From positions 1 through 64,000 of the forward strand of contig JBILHS010000008.1 of assembly GCA_044350425.1 (NCBI GenBank): a DNA stretch of 64,000 nt, written 5' to 3'. The translations under genes were made by a program, and so were the position numbers. The notes beneath the pieces are model-generated. The model saw only the letters and a list, made by a program, of their open reading frames with translations. It was not told the origin of the DNA and did no database searches. Of this stretch, positions 10,101-18,041 are shown piece by piece. Numbering within the stretch: position 1 is the first letter of the stretch; each line of letters starts with the position of its first letter. Source of the stretch: M3007 sp044350425. Lineage in GTDB: Bacteria > Bacteroidota > Bacteroidia > Chitinophagales > Saprospiraceae.

Positions 10101-12198
10101 TGGCGCGCCAGGTACGGGTCAGTGTGTAAAGGGTAGGGCAAATGCCCGGTGTTTTGATTTCCCCGAGGTAGGTAACAATTACAATACCCGCACAATTGTC
10201 GGTGGCTGTTGGGGGAGGTGGTACAGCAGGGATCAAAAAGCATTCTACCGTAACGTTTGCCGGTGGATTGATGATCGTAGGTGCGATGATATCGTTTACA
10301 GTAATGATCTGAGCGCAAGTCGCTGAATTGCCGCACAAATCGGTGGCACGATAGGTTCGGGTCACTGTAGAGCGGTTGGCGCAGGCGCCTGGCGTGATCA
10401 CATCGCCCACCAGTACAACCGTTACAGCACCGCCACAATTATCGGAGGCGATGACGGAAGCCGGTGCTGCAGCAGGTACGTCACTGGCGCAAGAGACGAG
10501 TACGTTGGCTGGACAGCTGATGCTTGGGGCTGTTATATCGTTTACCGTAATGGTTTGAGCGCAAGTCGCTGAATTGAAGCATAAATCAGTAGCACGATAG
10601 GTGCGGGTAATGGTAAAGCGGTTTGCGCAAGTGCCCGGAGTGATCACGTCGCCTGCCAGTGCAACGGTCACTGCACCGCCACAAAGGTCTGTAGCAGTGA
10701 CGGAGGCGGGAGCTGGCGGAGGCACTGCACTGGCGCAGGAAACCGTAACGTTTGCCGGACAGGTAATGCTTGGTGCGGTAATATCATTTACGATAATTAT
10801 TTGAGCGCAGGTGGCCGAGTTGCCACACAAGTCTGTGGCGCGATAGGTCCGGGTCACAGTAAAACGGTTGTCGCAAATGCCTGGGGTAGTCACGTCGCCT
10901 ACCAGTACCACCGTTACTGCACCGCCACAAAGGTCTGTAGCAGTGACGGAGGCGGGAGCTGGCGGAGGCACTGCACTGGCGCAGGAAACTGTTACGTTGG
11001 TCGGGCAAGTGATGCTTGGAGCTGTGACATCGTTTACCGTAATGGTTTGTGAACAAGTAGCTGAATTGCCACATAAATCGCTGGCACGGTAGGTGCGGGT
11101 GATGGTGTATCGATTGGCGCAGGTCTGGTTAGAGATCACATCTTCCAGAGAAACTACGGATACGGCGCCACCACAGTTGTCGGAGGTTATCACTGCAGCA
11201 GGTGCTGCAGCAGGTACATTGTTTGCACAGGAGACGAAAAGACCCGCAGGGCAAGTAATTGTTGGTGGGATTTCATCAATGGCCGTATAAGTAACCACAC
11301 AGTCCGTTGAATGTCCACCCTCATCGGTTACAGTATAGGTTCTGTTCAACACATAAGGAGATGCGAGACAGCCCGAACCGGTGGAAGTATTGGAGATGGT
11401 AACTGTCGGAGTGCCACAGGCACTGTTGACCGTAACATCGGCGGCAGTACCTGCTGGAATATTGTTGATGCATGAGAAGCTGCCGCCATCAGGATCGGGG
11501 CAGGTCACATCCAGCTCGCAGAGGCAGCCGTTGGGCAGTGTAACGTTGTTGGCGCTCATGTTTATAGCGCCCATAGTAGAAAGTCCCCGGCCTGTCAGTT
11601 GCGCTCCAAAGCCAAAATTGAGCGCACCGGCTGCAATAACGGTTCCTTGGAAAGTGGTGCCGTTGTGGTTAAAAGCGCCATTGATTTGCCAGTATACGTT
11701 GCAAAGGTTGGCGCCGTTGGTCAGCACGATATTAGAACCCGGGTTGGTAGACAAGGCTCCGTCTATTTGAAAAATAAAGATTGCTCCCGGATCTCCACCC
11801 CCGTCCAAGGTTAAGGTTGCATTTAAGACGGCAGCACTGCCAATGCAGTAAATGTTGGGAGTCAGGGTCTGGTTGTTGCCGAATGGCGTAGCCAGTACCA
11901 AACCGCAGGTAAGCCCGTCCAGAAATCCATAAGCTACGGCTACATCAGCGGCTGCCTGGGCAGTTACCGGGTCTGCGATATGAATGTTCCCAACCAGAAA
12001 TCCAGGAGGAGTGAAAGCGCCCACATTGGTTCCAATATCGCCTGTAACTGAACTCCCGGGGTCGCCATTGAAGGCGCCAGCAGCAGTAAATAGCGCAAAG
12101 GAGGCTGTTACACCTAAGTCGGGAGCCTGACTAAAACCTTTCCGCGGGGCAAATAAAAGGACTAGTAACAGGGCGGCAGTAAAATTTAAAAATCTCAT
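7165..12198 (-). CDS. Giant secreted adhesin: ice-binding (DUF3494) domain, HYR repeats, dockerin-like domain, T9SS tail
   Basis: 1677 residues. Signal peptide 1-23 (ends GFSQ). Residues ~25-225 are a DUF3494 ice-binding fold (SFALFTAAGAFN, GSSVTGDIGTN, GAIFIFQIDGAL, NVYWQINGAF). Then come nine or ten Cys-containing HYR immunoglobulin-like repeats of ~82 residues (ITCPANVTVSC ... TRTYRATDLCGNSATCAQ). Near residue 1360 is a dockerin-like pair (TTYDLVLISKHILG, DANRSGSITTLDIVELRKLILG), then a cohesin-like beta domain, and from ~1590 a type A T9SS tail (LYQNAPNPF to the end). Predicted to be secreted by the type IX system and held at the surface. An ice or adhesion role is inferred from the N-terminal domain. 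Promoter at 12231-12291, leader ~30 nt. Confidence 0.9.
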   Translation of the reverse strand: MRFLNFTAALLLVLLFAPRKGFSQAPDLGVTASFALFTAAGAFNGDPGSSVTGDIGTNVGAFTPPGFLVGNIHIADPVTAQAAADVAVAYGFLDGLTCGLVLATPFGNNQTLTPNIYCIGSAAVLNATLTLDGGGDPGAIFIFQIDGALSTNPGSNIVLTNGANLCNVYWQINGAFNHNGTTFQGTVIAAGALNFGFGAQLTGRGLSTMGAINMSANNVTLPNGCLCELDVTCPDPDGGSFSCINNIPAGTAADVTVNSACGTPTVTISNTSTGSGCLASPYVLNRTYTVTDEGGHSTDCVVTYTAIDEIPPTITCPAGLFVSCANNVPAAAPAAVITSDNCGGAVSVVSLEDVISNQTCANRYTITRTYRASDLCGNSATCSQTITVNDVTAPSITCPTNVTVSCASAVPPPAPASVTATDLCGGAVTVVLVGDVTTPGICDNRFTVTRTYRATDLCGNSATCAQIIIVNDITAPSITCPANVTVSCASAVPPPAPASVTATDLCGGAVTVALAGDVITPGTCANRFTITRTYRATDLCFNSATCAQTITVNDITAPSISCPANVLVSCASDVPAAAPASVIASDNCGGAVTVVLVGDVITPGACANRSTVTRTYRATDLCGNSATCAQIITVNDIIAPTIINPPANVTVECFLIPAVPPPPTATDNCAGIVIVTYLGEIKTPGICPTLYTLTRTWRATDVCGNSVTASQVITVIDTYAPQFTVIPVDVVLECDLNTHEDTYQDWLDNHGGAVVFECSEVTWTWIYSPLFTMPSECGGTSQRLIRFIATDECGNSAFLDARFTIIDTTPPIFTVLPQDLFIDCWMGEQGEAQIIDWLDNYGFAEVTDACGSVETSVVFLSETQDCPGTFHRTYQFRATDECGNTTFVTANFGIIDTVPPVIMSCPESNVLLTCEFDIPAADPAGVKAMDMCSAVTISVIDSFSVGVGCEYWQMTKSYVYAATDACGNVSTCYQSFQVVDSIPPIYSGPDTIFVPCVSDLPGPGDIEDVLAQYFVDNCYTIICVNESVVQNSPTSITFCVNFKDLCVNWAPKMKVTFIANGGCKPICSVPQAIWGNTSGEINGELTTEVIQQLISKNGAVKTGKLGKLISVTSATCLQNMLPGNGTTAQFSPGKHTFSSANECNSASSLLNADGTLKNKVAANVLALQLNIWYNQTFNERNLGVQTFSSMPSCLVDSIVLGKLEVDHANVQGLLHLSNDYLAGVGFYPQNFGTPLNNALENVSSFWQNCQLNDPCSISNHLSVAGKLNTEHQEGMQNGTILLSRSSNNSLLPDQLIQTNVAGAFEFTNAIPLDGDYQITPSSAEMEYLNGVTTYDLVLISKHILGLVPFNSAYKMIAADANRSGSITTLDIVELRKLILGTYEELPNNTAWRFVDQSFVFPNPFNPFSTAFPENKTRGSVQGSQMAEDFVSVKIGDVNGTAKANGLMTSEERSSNALLFDLDHRMVRYDEIFEVNLRADQIVEGYQFTLNTEGLEILEVSGKQMSQGNFAVFNSEAALTTSWSMPEGATAEVAEFTLKFRATQSGQLNEMLGISSRITMSEAYSAKESNDSKVIDVALRFHNNEGSITQGNEFELYQNAPNPFVDKTVIAFNLPEATQATLTIYDQTARLVYTQVGDFDKGYNTFIIDGQLISTTGTLLYKLETATDLAIRKMIQIK
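10290..11280. repeat. Near-identical tandem HYR-coding repeats (~246-bp period)
   Basis: Four adjacent HYR units are very similar at DNA level. The stretch at 10675-10752 recurs 246 bp later at 10921-10998 with almost no change. This points to recent unit duplication or gene conversion inside the adhesin gene, and copy number may vary between strains. Confidence 0.75.
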
Positions 12199-12230
12199 AT
12201 TAGATTAAATTTACAGTGTGAATTGTCCTG

Positions 12231-12291
12231 TAAAGTTCCCTGTAAATGAAATTTATAGTCTTACACAATTTTATAATTTATTTGCACAATT
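12231..12291 (-). promoter_or_regulatory. Direct-repeat regulon promoter (HYR/ice-binding gene)
   Basis: On the plus strand: TAAAGTT at 12231-12237, 23 bp, TTACACAATT at 12261-12270, and TTGCACAATT at 12282-12291 (21-bp period). The -7 box lies 33 bp before the start codon. Confidence 0.8.
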
Positions 12292-12326
12292 GCCACATAA
12301 TGATAATAGAACTCATGTGCAGGTAC

Positions 12327-12363
12327 AAAAAAACCGACCCGCAAGGTTGCGGGCCGGTTTTTT
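12327..12363. terminator. Bidirectional terminator
   Basis: AACCGaCCCGCA pairs with TGCGGGcCGGTT around loop AGGT, with A7 on one side and T6 on the other. It ends the lipoprotein gene at 12412 on the minus strand. Confidence 0.9.
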
Positions 12364-12411
12364 AAACACCTTTACTTCCGGTAACTTAAAACTTCTTTCT
12401 ACTTCTAGCTT

Positions 12412-12879
12412 TTACTTCTTATTGTTCACAGTAAGATCTCTCAAGGAGTTGCCGAGTTGATCCATATCGTGGTTAAATTCGCGTTTGAAGGATTCCCAGT
12501 CACTTTGAGCGTTGTTCTCGTAAGTATTTAACTTGCTTTTCAGTGCTGCATTTTTCTGTTCCAGCGCATCAATGCTTGCTATATAAGTTGCATCCATTTT
12601 CTTTTTGGAGTTTTTGATGCTTGTTTTGAGATCAGCTATCTGCTTTTCGTTGTCCTGGATTTTAACGTCGAGGTCTGCTTTAAAGGACCGATATGCCTCG
12701 GCGTTTGCGGCTTTCTGTGCATCAGAGGCGTCGTCTTTTGCGGTCTGCAATTCTTTTTTTGCATCCTGCACCTTGGCATCAGCAGCGTCCGTTTTTGGGG
12801 TGGAGGATTGGCAGCTTGTGAAAGATGCAGCTGCGAAGATCACTGCGAGGAAGGAGATTTGGAAAATTGCCTTTATCAT
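12412..12879 (-). CDS. Coiled-coil lipoprotein of unknown function
   Basis: 155 residues. The N-terminus is a lipoprotein signal peptide with a lipobox ending SFTSC at ~23. The rest is highly charged and Ala/Lys/Asp rich with heptad character (residues ~35-145), so probably an extended periplasmic helical hairpin. I do not recognise a named family. It is transcribed from the direct-repeat promoter at 12918-12978, ~40 bp upstream, and ended by the hairpin at 12327. The regulon membership suggests an envelope stress role, which is inference only. Confidence 0.8.
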   Translation of the reverse strand: MIKAIFQISFLAVIFAAASFTSCQSSTPKTDAADAKVQDAKKELQTAKDDASDAQKAANAEAYRSFKADLDVKIQDNEKQIADLKTSIKNSKKKMDATYIASIDALEQKNAALKSKLNTYENNAQSDWESFKREFNHDMDQLGNSLRDLTVNNKK

Positions 12880-12917
12880 TTCTATTAATTGTTTTTCGTG
12901 AACGAATTTTCACGACA

Positions 12918-12978
12918 CAAAGGTGCAGGATGTTCAAAATCAGATTCTTACATAATTTAATAATATTGTTACATTATT
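12918..12978 (-). promoter_or_regulatory. Direct-repeat regulon promoter (coiled-coil lipoprotein)
   Basis: On the plus strand: CAAAGGT at 12918-12924, 23 bp, TTACATAATT at 12948-12957, and TTACATTATT at 12969-12978 (21-bp period). Confidence 0.82.
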
Positions 12979-12993
12979 TCTGTTTTTTGGGGT

Positions 12994-13475
12994 CTATATT
13001 CTAATGCTCATCAGGTTTTTAGCAAGCACTACTGGAATTGGCTTTCTACTGATCTGAGGTAAGAATTTTTTCAGTGAGCTATTGAATTCTGTAGCATTTT
13101 CAAGGTTGGCTAAATGACCAGCATCTGCTAAAATCTTTAGTTGAGCACCCTGAATCTTTTCATGCATCAAACGAGCGGTGGCCGGCGGGGTTATCTTGTC
13201 ACATTCACCTACAATAATCAGTACCGGGACTTCAATATCCTGCAGCTTGCTACAGGTTCCTTTACGTTCTGCCAAGGCAAAGAGGGTATAAGAAAGCGAT
13301 TGTGGAGTGGCTTGTACGATCATCTTTCTTACGGCTGCGATCTCCTGTTGTTTTGTAGTGAAAGATACAGGGGCAAAAAGTTTTTTCAGACTCTCTTCTG
13401 CATAATTTTCTACTCCGCATCGATGGGGCCTTCATCGTTATAGCTTACCGTAAGATCATTCACGGTAATTTTTAA
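12994..13475 (-). pseudogene. Alpha/beta hydrolase remnant with internal deletion
   Basis: The C-terminal half of a 3-oxoadipate enol-lactonase-like hydrolase is readable (ENYAEESLKKLFAP, then VPVLIIVGECDKITPP with the acidic residue, then DAGHLANLENA with the catalytic His). Just upstream, in another frame, lies the family's N-terminus (KITVNDLTVSYNDEGPIDA), which runs into a stop. The middle, roughly 130 residues including the nucleophile Ser elbow and the oxyanion motif, is missing. It is therefore non-functional. A 13-bp remnant of element A lies 38 bp further upstream. Confidence 0.8.
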
Positions 13476-13512
13476 ATTTTTTCCTTGGATTCGCGTGTGT
13501 ATTTTTATTTGA

Positions 13513-13525
13513 TGTCCAGTAGTCT
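13513..13525. mobile_element. Terminal remnant of element A
   Basis: TGTCCAGTAGTCT matches the terminal bases of element A with nothing else of it left. It sits beside the deleted hydrolase, so it may mark a deletion end point. Being so short, it could be chance. Confidence 0.5.
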
Positions 13526-13543
13526 CATTGGAAATCACGTTGA

Positions 13544-14005
13544 TCACAGTTTAGGAACAGGTTTGACCCAGAGTGTCAGTCCTGCTGTCCCATATTCACT
13601 GCCGGTATAAATCAGTTTTTCACCGTCCGGCTTAAATTCAAGTAAAAACCTGTCTTTGGCGCCTTTCCGCTTCAAGTTAAGTTGTAAATTTCCGTTGTTC
13701 AAGGTAGTCCACACGCCTGTGTCCACCATGATCTGACCATCATTAAGTAGGTCTGTGGTCATTTCAGCTTTTCTTTTCGGCGTCAGACTCAGGCTGATGA
13801 CCTGACCGGGCGTGGTGCTGGAGTTGATGCTGGCCTGGTAAAAAGCCTCCGTACTAATGTTAAATGCATTTCCCTGTTGTTCAGAATTGGGCGTGCCCGC
13901 GGCTTCCGGGTGAATGGCCTGATTGTCAGGACTTAAGGGCTGGCTTTTGCCAATGCATCCAGTGATGGAAAGTGCCAGGCTGGCAAGGAATAGGAGCGCT
14001 TTCAT
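13544..14005 (-). CDS. Small lipoprotein, possible NlpE-like beta domain
   Basis: 153 residues from the ATG at 14005 (MKALLFLA). An upstream in-frame ATG would run back through the terminator at 14031-14068 and is rejected. The signal peptide ends in lipobox SITGC (~17). After a Pro/Asn-rich linker, residues ~55-153 alternate polar and hydrophobic (VISLSLTPKRKAEM, GVWTTLNNGNLQLNLKRKG, KLIYTGSEYG), like the small barrel of NlpE/copper-resistance lipoproteins. That resemblance is weak. Downstream of CsbD. Confidence 0.75.
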   Translation of the reverse strand: MKALLFLASLALSITGCIGKSQPLSPDNQAIHPEAAGTPNSEQQGNAFNISTEAFYQASINSSTTPGQVISLSLTPKRKAEMTTDLLNDGQIMVDTGVWTTLNNGNLQLNLKRKGAKDRFLLEFKPDGEKLIYTGSEYGTAGLTLWVKPVPKL

Positions 14006-14030
14006 AGTGCGTGCGTATATCAAATGTTTT

Positions 14031-14068
14031 AAAAAAATACCGTTCAGTGAGATTTCCACTGAACGGTA
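14031..14068 (-). terminator. Terminator of the CsbD gene
   Basis: A 12-bp perfect stem TACCGTTCAGTG/CACTGAACGGTA (14038-14049 and 14057-14068), then T7 on the minus strand. Confidence 0.9.
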
Positions 14069-14107
14069 TTGCTTATAATTCGGTGATTGAGACCTGGTCT
14101 GGTTTTT

Positions 14108-14293
14108 TTACAGCGAACTGATCAGCTTGTGGAGTTCTTCTTTGGACTTGCCAAGCTTAATCTGAAGCCGGCCCATCATTTCCTCTTTTTTGCCCTCCGC
14201 GAACATGAGGTCGTTGTCGGTAAGTTCGGCAAATTTCTGTTTGAGTTTGCCTTTCTGCTCGTTCCAGTTTCCTTTTACTTCAGTCGTATTCAT
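14108..14293 (-). CDS. CsbD family stress protein
   Basis: 61 residues with the CsbD signature: WNEQKGKLKQKFAELTDNDLMFAEGKKEEMMGRLQ. CsbD-like proteins are small helical cytoplasmic proteins induced by general stress in many bacteria, with no established biochemical activity. Monocistronic: a direct-repeat promoter at 14333-14393 and a strong terminator right after. Confidence 0.92.
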   Translation of the reverse strand: MNTTEVKGNWNEQKGKLKQKFAELTDNDLMFAEGKKEEMMGRLQIKLGKSKEELHKLISSL

Positions 14294-14332
14294 ATTCTTT
14301 AAATTTAAATCGGTGAATTAATTTTTACGTTG

Positions 14333-14393
14333 CAAAGTTGCGTGGATTTTTATAGGCCGCAATTACAGGATTCCTGAAATATCTTACAGGATT
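14333..14393 (-). promoter_or_regulatory. Direct-repeat regulon promoter (CsbD)
   Basis: On the plus strand: CAAAGTT at 14333-14339, 23 bp, TTACAGGATT at 14363-14372, and TTACAGGATT at 14384-14393. The two 10-mers are identical and 21 bp apart, which makes this the clearest site. Confidence 0.85.
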
Positions 14394-14409
14394 CCCACCT
14401 TTTATGCTT

Positions 14410-14598
14410 TTAATCATCGGTCCGGGGGATGATTTTGTTCAATGTTTTGGGAGTCTGTTCTTGGATAATCCTTCTGAAAATGACTGCAATCGCAATAAGG
14501 AGCAATACATGGATGTAGTCTCCAAGCCTGTATCCCAGAAAACCGATCACCCAAGAGTTCATCAGAACAGTTACGATGAGATAGATCAAATTGCCCAT
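14410..14598 (-). CDS. Small lmo0937-type membrane protein
   Basis: 62 residues: MGNLIYLIVTVL, two short hydrophobic segments (~3-22 and ~28-44) and a basic tail. It is a paralogue of the 51-residue protein at 29603 (same MGNL start and IHVLL core) but is longer at the C-terminus. lmo0937-type peptides are inner-membrane stress-associated proteins of unknown function. A TAAATTTG -7 box lies at 14634-14641, but the direct-repeat motif is not found in register. A run of short GTATCG-like repeats occupies that place. Confidence 0.75.
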   Translation of the reverse strand: MGNLIYLIVTVLMNSWVIGFLGYRLGDYIHVLLLIAIAVIFRRIIQEQTPKTLNKIIPRTDD

Positions 14599-14647
14599 GA
14601 TTTGTCAGAAGTTTAGTATCGTTAAGTACCGGGACAAATTTATTTCG

Positions 14648-14716
14648 TACGACGATACAGCGATACGGCGATACGACGTTACACCTCGTTGGTAACCAAA
14701 ACGTTGTGTCGTCGTG
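14648..14716. repeat. Degenerate short tandem repeats (CGATACGG / CGTTGTGTCG)
   Basis: Units such as ACGATACAGCGATACGGCGATACGACG are followed by CGTTGTGTCGTCGTGGCGTTGTGTG-like units. The period is ~8-9 bp. Low-complexity intergenic repeat upstream of the small membrane gene. Confidence 0.6.
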
Positions 14717-14754
14717 GCGTTGTGTGAAATGACCGCATAATTTTGGCCAAATAC

Positions 14755-16773
14755 TTACTTAGGAATGATATCAATAAGAACCGTCCGATTGTAAAAACGC
14801 TCTTCCGGAAAAGTGTTTTCAAATGGAGACAGGGTCTCGTCTTCGCCGAATGCATAAATATAAAATTGAACATCCTTCCTGCCGGCCTTAGCAAGACTTT
14901 CGGAGAGAATTCGTTTGACATCATTTGCCCGGGCCATGGACAGGGTCTCATTGTAAGCTGCTTCGCCAATGATATCCGTATAGCCATGAATGAGCACGGT
15001 AGCGCCGAGCGGGATTTTGGGCGAAACCACCTCTTTCAGGTATTTTTCATAGATATTGATGGCCTTAGATGCGTCAAACTCATAGATTACACTGTACCGC
15101 ATCCCTTGCTCGTTTGCAGGCGGGGTCCAAAGCACCAGATGTGCAGAAGTTGTTTTTCGAACAGTTTCACCAGTTTTTGTCTGGCCGATCATGGTCATTT
15201 TATAATTGCCTTCTGATTGGGTACCCAAAATGGCTTTTCCGGGAATTCGAACTTTTTCCTGTGTGTGCGGCCCAAAATTCTGTACCCTTCCTTTATCATC
15301 GATTGCTTCCAGCGACCAGGAAGTGAAGGCTGATTTGGCGCCATCTGCGCTGACCGTAATGTAACTATCGAAAGGCGCTTCCTGTGTGGCATTGATCTCC
15401 ACGGGTTTGAGTGAAGCGTTCGGGCCGGTCTGAAATTCCATCAGCAAGGCGGAATAATTGCTTTCAATCGAAACCCGACGGTCGCCCTCACGAAGCATTT
15501 CCAAATCCTGCGTGCTGCCTTGTTTTTCTGAAGGGATTTTCGGTTTATCACGGCCTTCTGTGCTGATCCTTGCGTCGGCTATCCCAAAAGTTTCAACGAG
15601 GTAGTGTTTAACAGATCCAGCCATCAATAGGCCGTCTGCCTCACCTTTTTCAGAAGATCCTACGAGTGTAATGCTTGAAGCAGGGGCTTTGCCCATACGA
15701 TCACCCAAGATGTTCAAAACATTGTAATAGACGATCATGCTGCGACGGGATCTGCCGGACAGGTTTTTAGGCGCAAGCACTTCCAGCTGGTCTTCTTTGA
15801 AGTCGGCAACCTGCTCCTTTCGCAAACGCACATATCGGCCCGGAATTTCGGTGGAGCCCAGATCAAAAAACACATAATTCCGCAAGGGGAAAGTTTCTCT
15901 GACCCGGCGGTCAACTGGAATATTTTTGGGAGAAACAACTGAAAATCGCACTGAAGGCTCCGATAAAATGACCGCTCCGGGTGTTTCGATGCGACGGCCA
16001 CAGCCAAATTTCAGCGCAGCGCCCACGCGCAGGGTACTGATGTTCCAGGTTTCAATGGATCTGGGGGACTGACCAATGTAGGGCTGGAAGGCCATAAAAG
16101 GCGACAGTACAACTTGCGATTGTTGGTTCTCCGGGGAAAGGGAGATGTCATAGCCGGCTCCAAACTGAAAAGAGAGCAGCGTTTTGTTTACATTGCTGAA
16201 ATCTCCTTTCACGTCCGGGCTGGCTGCTTGCTCTGGAAATGCTGGATTCGGGCCCAACTTGTATGTAAAGGCCTTTTCCAGGTTAATTGCAATGCGGGGA
16301 CCACCGGACAGGTAAAAACCTGATTTTGAAGGAGACAAGCGTAGGCTCGGCTCTATGGTGAGGTAACTGAGGTTGGTAGACAAGTCGGCCGGGCAATTAC
16401 AGGGTGTAATGACCTGGTGGAAGCTGCTATGCCGGCTGTCGTAGCCCACCTGCAAGCCCAGGCCCCAGATGGATTCCGGGTTGTGATACTCGATCACAGG
16501 GGCGAGATAGAGTCCGGCACCTTCGCCATTGTGGAAGGCCAGGGGCGCTGAGAAATCATAATTCAGCTGCTGTGTGGATCCGCGGTAGAAGTTGAAATTC
16601 GCACCAGCTGCTGCTCCGAACCACCAGGAGGGTTTGGAAAACTGAGTTTCCTGCGCCTGGGCTCCTTGCAGAACAAACAACATCAGGGTGCTTAGTACGG
16701 CTATTTGGCGAAATACACGATGTGAATCACACGGTGTGCTGGTATGTTTTATGTGTTGGAGGATCTTTTGCAT
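14755..16773 (-). CDS. Outer-membrane protein with N-terminal barrel and two OmpA-like domains
   Basis: 672 residues. Signal peptide near 20-40 (LMLFVLQGAQAQ; an earlier Met adds a basic lead). Residues ~48-260 look like an outer-membrane barrel with alternating aromatic strands (FGAAAGANFNFYRG ... AALKFGCG). Residues ~300-440 (NYVFFDLGSTEIPGRY ... ISTEGRDKP) are a diverged OmpA-type peptidoglycan-binding domain. Residues ~540-672 are a second one (VIYEFDASKA, IHGYTDIIGE, NRTVLID). Likely links outer membrane and wall. It begins 12 bp after the ice-binding lipoprotein pseudogene and shares its promoter, so the element C insertion upstream may affect its expression. Confidence 0.82.
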   Translation of the reverse strand: MQKILQHIKHTSTPCDSHRVFRQIAVLSTLMLFVLQGAQAQETQFSKPSWWFGAAAGANFNFYRGSTQQLNYDFSAPLAFHNGEGAGLYLAPVIEYHNPESIWGLGLQVGYDSRHSSFHQVITPCNCPADLSTNLSYLTIEPSLRLSPSKSGFYLSGGPRIAINLEKAFTYKLGPNPAFPEQAASPDVKGDFSNVNKTLLSFQFGAGYDISLSPENQQSQVVLSPFMAFQPYIGQSPRSIETWNISTLRVGAALKFGCGRRIETPGAVILSEPSVRFSVVSPKNIPVDRRVRETFPLRNYVFFDLGSTEIPGRYVRLRKEQVADFKEDQLEVLAPKNLSGRSRRSMIVYYNVLNILGDRMGKAPASSITLVGSSEKGEADGLLMAGSVKHYLVETFGIADARISTEGRDKPKIPSEKQGSTQDLEMLREGDRRVSIESNYSALLMEFQTGPNASLKPVEINATQEAPFDSYITVSADGAKSAFTSWSLEAIDDKGRVQNFGPHTQEKVRIPGKAILGTQSEGNYKMTMIGQTKTGETVRKTTSAHLVLWTPPANEQGMRYSVIYEFDASKAINIYEKYLKEVVSPKIPLGATVLIHGYTDIIGEAAYNETLSMARANDVKRILSESLAKAGRKDVQFYIYAFGEDETLSPFENTFPEERFYNRTVLIDIIPK

Positions 16774-16784
16774 GATTGCATGTT

Positions 16785-18012
16785 TTAAGGTTTTTCGATG
16801 ATATTCGTATTGGTCAGCACAACGGCCCCGTTGATGGCCAGCATCCGACCTTCTGCGACGGCGCCTGATTTCATGCTAATAGAGGTGAGTGCCATGACGT
16901 TTCCTTTGAAAGAGGTATTGTCGCCGATGGTTGCAGAGCTGCCGGTCTGCCAAAATACGTTGTTGGCTTTAGCGCCGCCGGTCAGGATCACATTGCCGCA
17001 TGCGCCACCGACTGTTGTAAGCCCGGAGGCAACTTGAAAAATCCAGATCGCGTTGTCATTTCCCTGGGCGTCCAGGGTCAAGTCGCCGGATTGGATCAGT
17101 AGGGTAGAATTAGATTTGTAGATACCAGGTGTTAGCGTAGTGCCACCGATGTCGCCTGATACGGTCGTGGCGGCGGGGAAAATGAGGCCCTCTGCTGCGA
17201 GATACGCATCGGTCAGTTGTTGTTTGGCTTGGATCAACATGGCCGGAATGCCTGCTGGCGACAAGTCGTCGGAAGCGTAAATTGCACCGTTCAGGATGAT
17301 TGCCGGAGGGAATCCGACTACCGAACTCCGTGCAGCAGGACTGATCCCTACATCCATGTTGCGGATCTCGCTTTGACCGGCGTTATTAAAAATGCCAGTT
17401 GCTGCGAGAATGCCAAACCTGGAGGCGGTCTGAAGATCCATAAAAAAGGCTCCTGTGCTAAAGAACCACACATAGTCAGCCTGCAAAGCATTGCCCAGCT
17501 TATCCTTTACAGCCGTGCTAATTCGGGCCGTATAGGTCGTATTGGGTGAGAGTGGAGTAGACGGCTTAAACGAAGCGGTAGAATCTGTATAAGTGATCAC
17601 GCCTGTAATGGGCGCTGATCCCCTCACGGTAAAGGATTGCTGATTTATGGTCAAAGGGTTCATCTTTTCATTAAAAGTGACCGCGATAACCTGGTTAAAT
17701 GGAACATTGTTGCTTCCATCGACAGGGTTTGCCGCAATTACGGTCGGACACTTTCCGATGATTTCTTTATAAGTGTCTTTTACACATCCGCTCATAAATA
17801 CTCCAGATATTATCAAAAGGGATGCTAGTGCCGCGTCCGGCCATTAAGGTGTGAATATGGCGGTCTAAATTTTCCTTTCTCTGCGTTGTTCGTCGGTTAA
17901 AATGTCCCGCATTGCGCCCTTCTCACGCCTTGATAAAGAAAAAATTTGCCTCCCCAATTCATACCTTAATAGCCGGGCGCGGCACTGGTAGTTTTTGCTT
18001 TTCAAAATACAT
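16785..18012 (-). pseudogene. Ice-binding (DUF3494) lipoprotein with Big_5-like domain, split in its signal peptide
   Basis: The main frame (16785-17816) starts inside a lipoprotein signal (LLIISGVFMSGC), then a Big_5-type Ig domain (~25-125: NPVDGSNNVPFNQVIAVTFNEKM), then DUF3494 (~135-343: FGILAATGIFN, ISGDIGG-like, AIWIFQVASGL, NVFWQTGSSATIG). The natural start is beyond the element C insert: ATG at 18012 reads MYFEKQKL. Deleting the insert and one copy of CTAGT/CTGGT joins it in frame to LASLLIISGVFMSGC, a perfect lipobox. As it stands, the frame from 18012 stops inside the insert. Weak internal starts (TTG at 17816, ATG at 17795) might still give some product, but without a normal export signal. 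Confidence 0.8.
17830..17984. mobile_element. Element C (~155-bp inverted-repeat element)
   Basis: Ends are GCCGCGTCCGGCCATTAAGG and the inverted GCCGCGCCCGGCTATTAAGG, with the similarity continuing to ~28 bp. Flanks are CTAGT (17825-17829) and CTGGT (17985-17989), a likely 5-bp target duplication with one change. No coding capacity. It lies inside the signal-peptide codons of the ice-binding lipoprotein. A partial second copy is at 18885-18924. Confidence 0.8.
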
Positions 18013-18041
18013 ATTTTTAATGTGAAGAAAAGTTGATGACG

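Noticed and set aside
10290..11280. Repeated DNA as a CRISPR or mobile repeat
   Set aside because: The 246-bp period matches HYR protein domains inside one continuous gene.
14679..14688. TTACACCTCG upstream of the small membrane gene at 14410 as a regulon site
   Set aside because: Spacing to the -7 box is 37 bp instead of 22-24, and no partner half-site lies 21 bp away.
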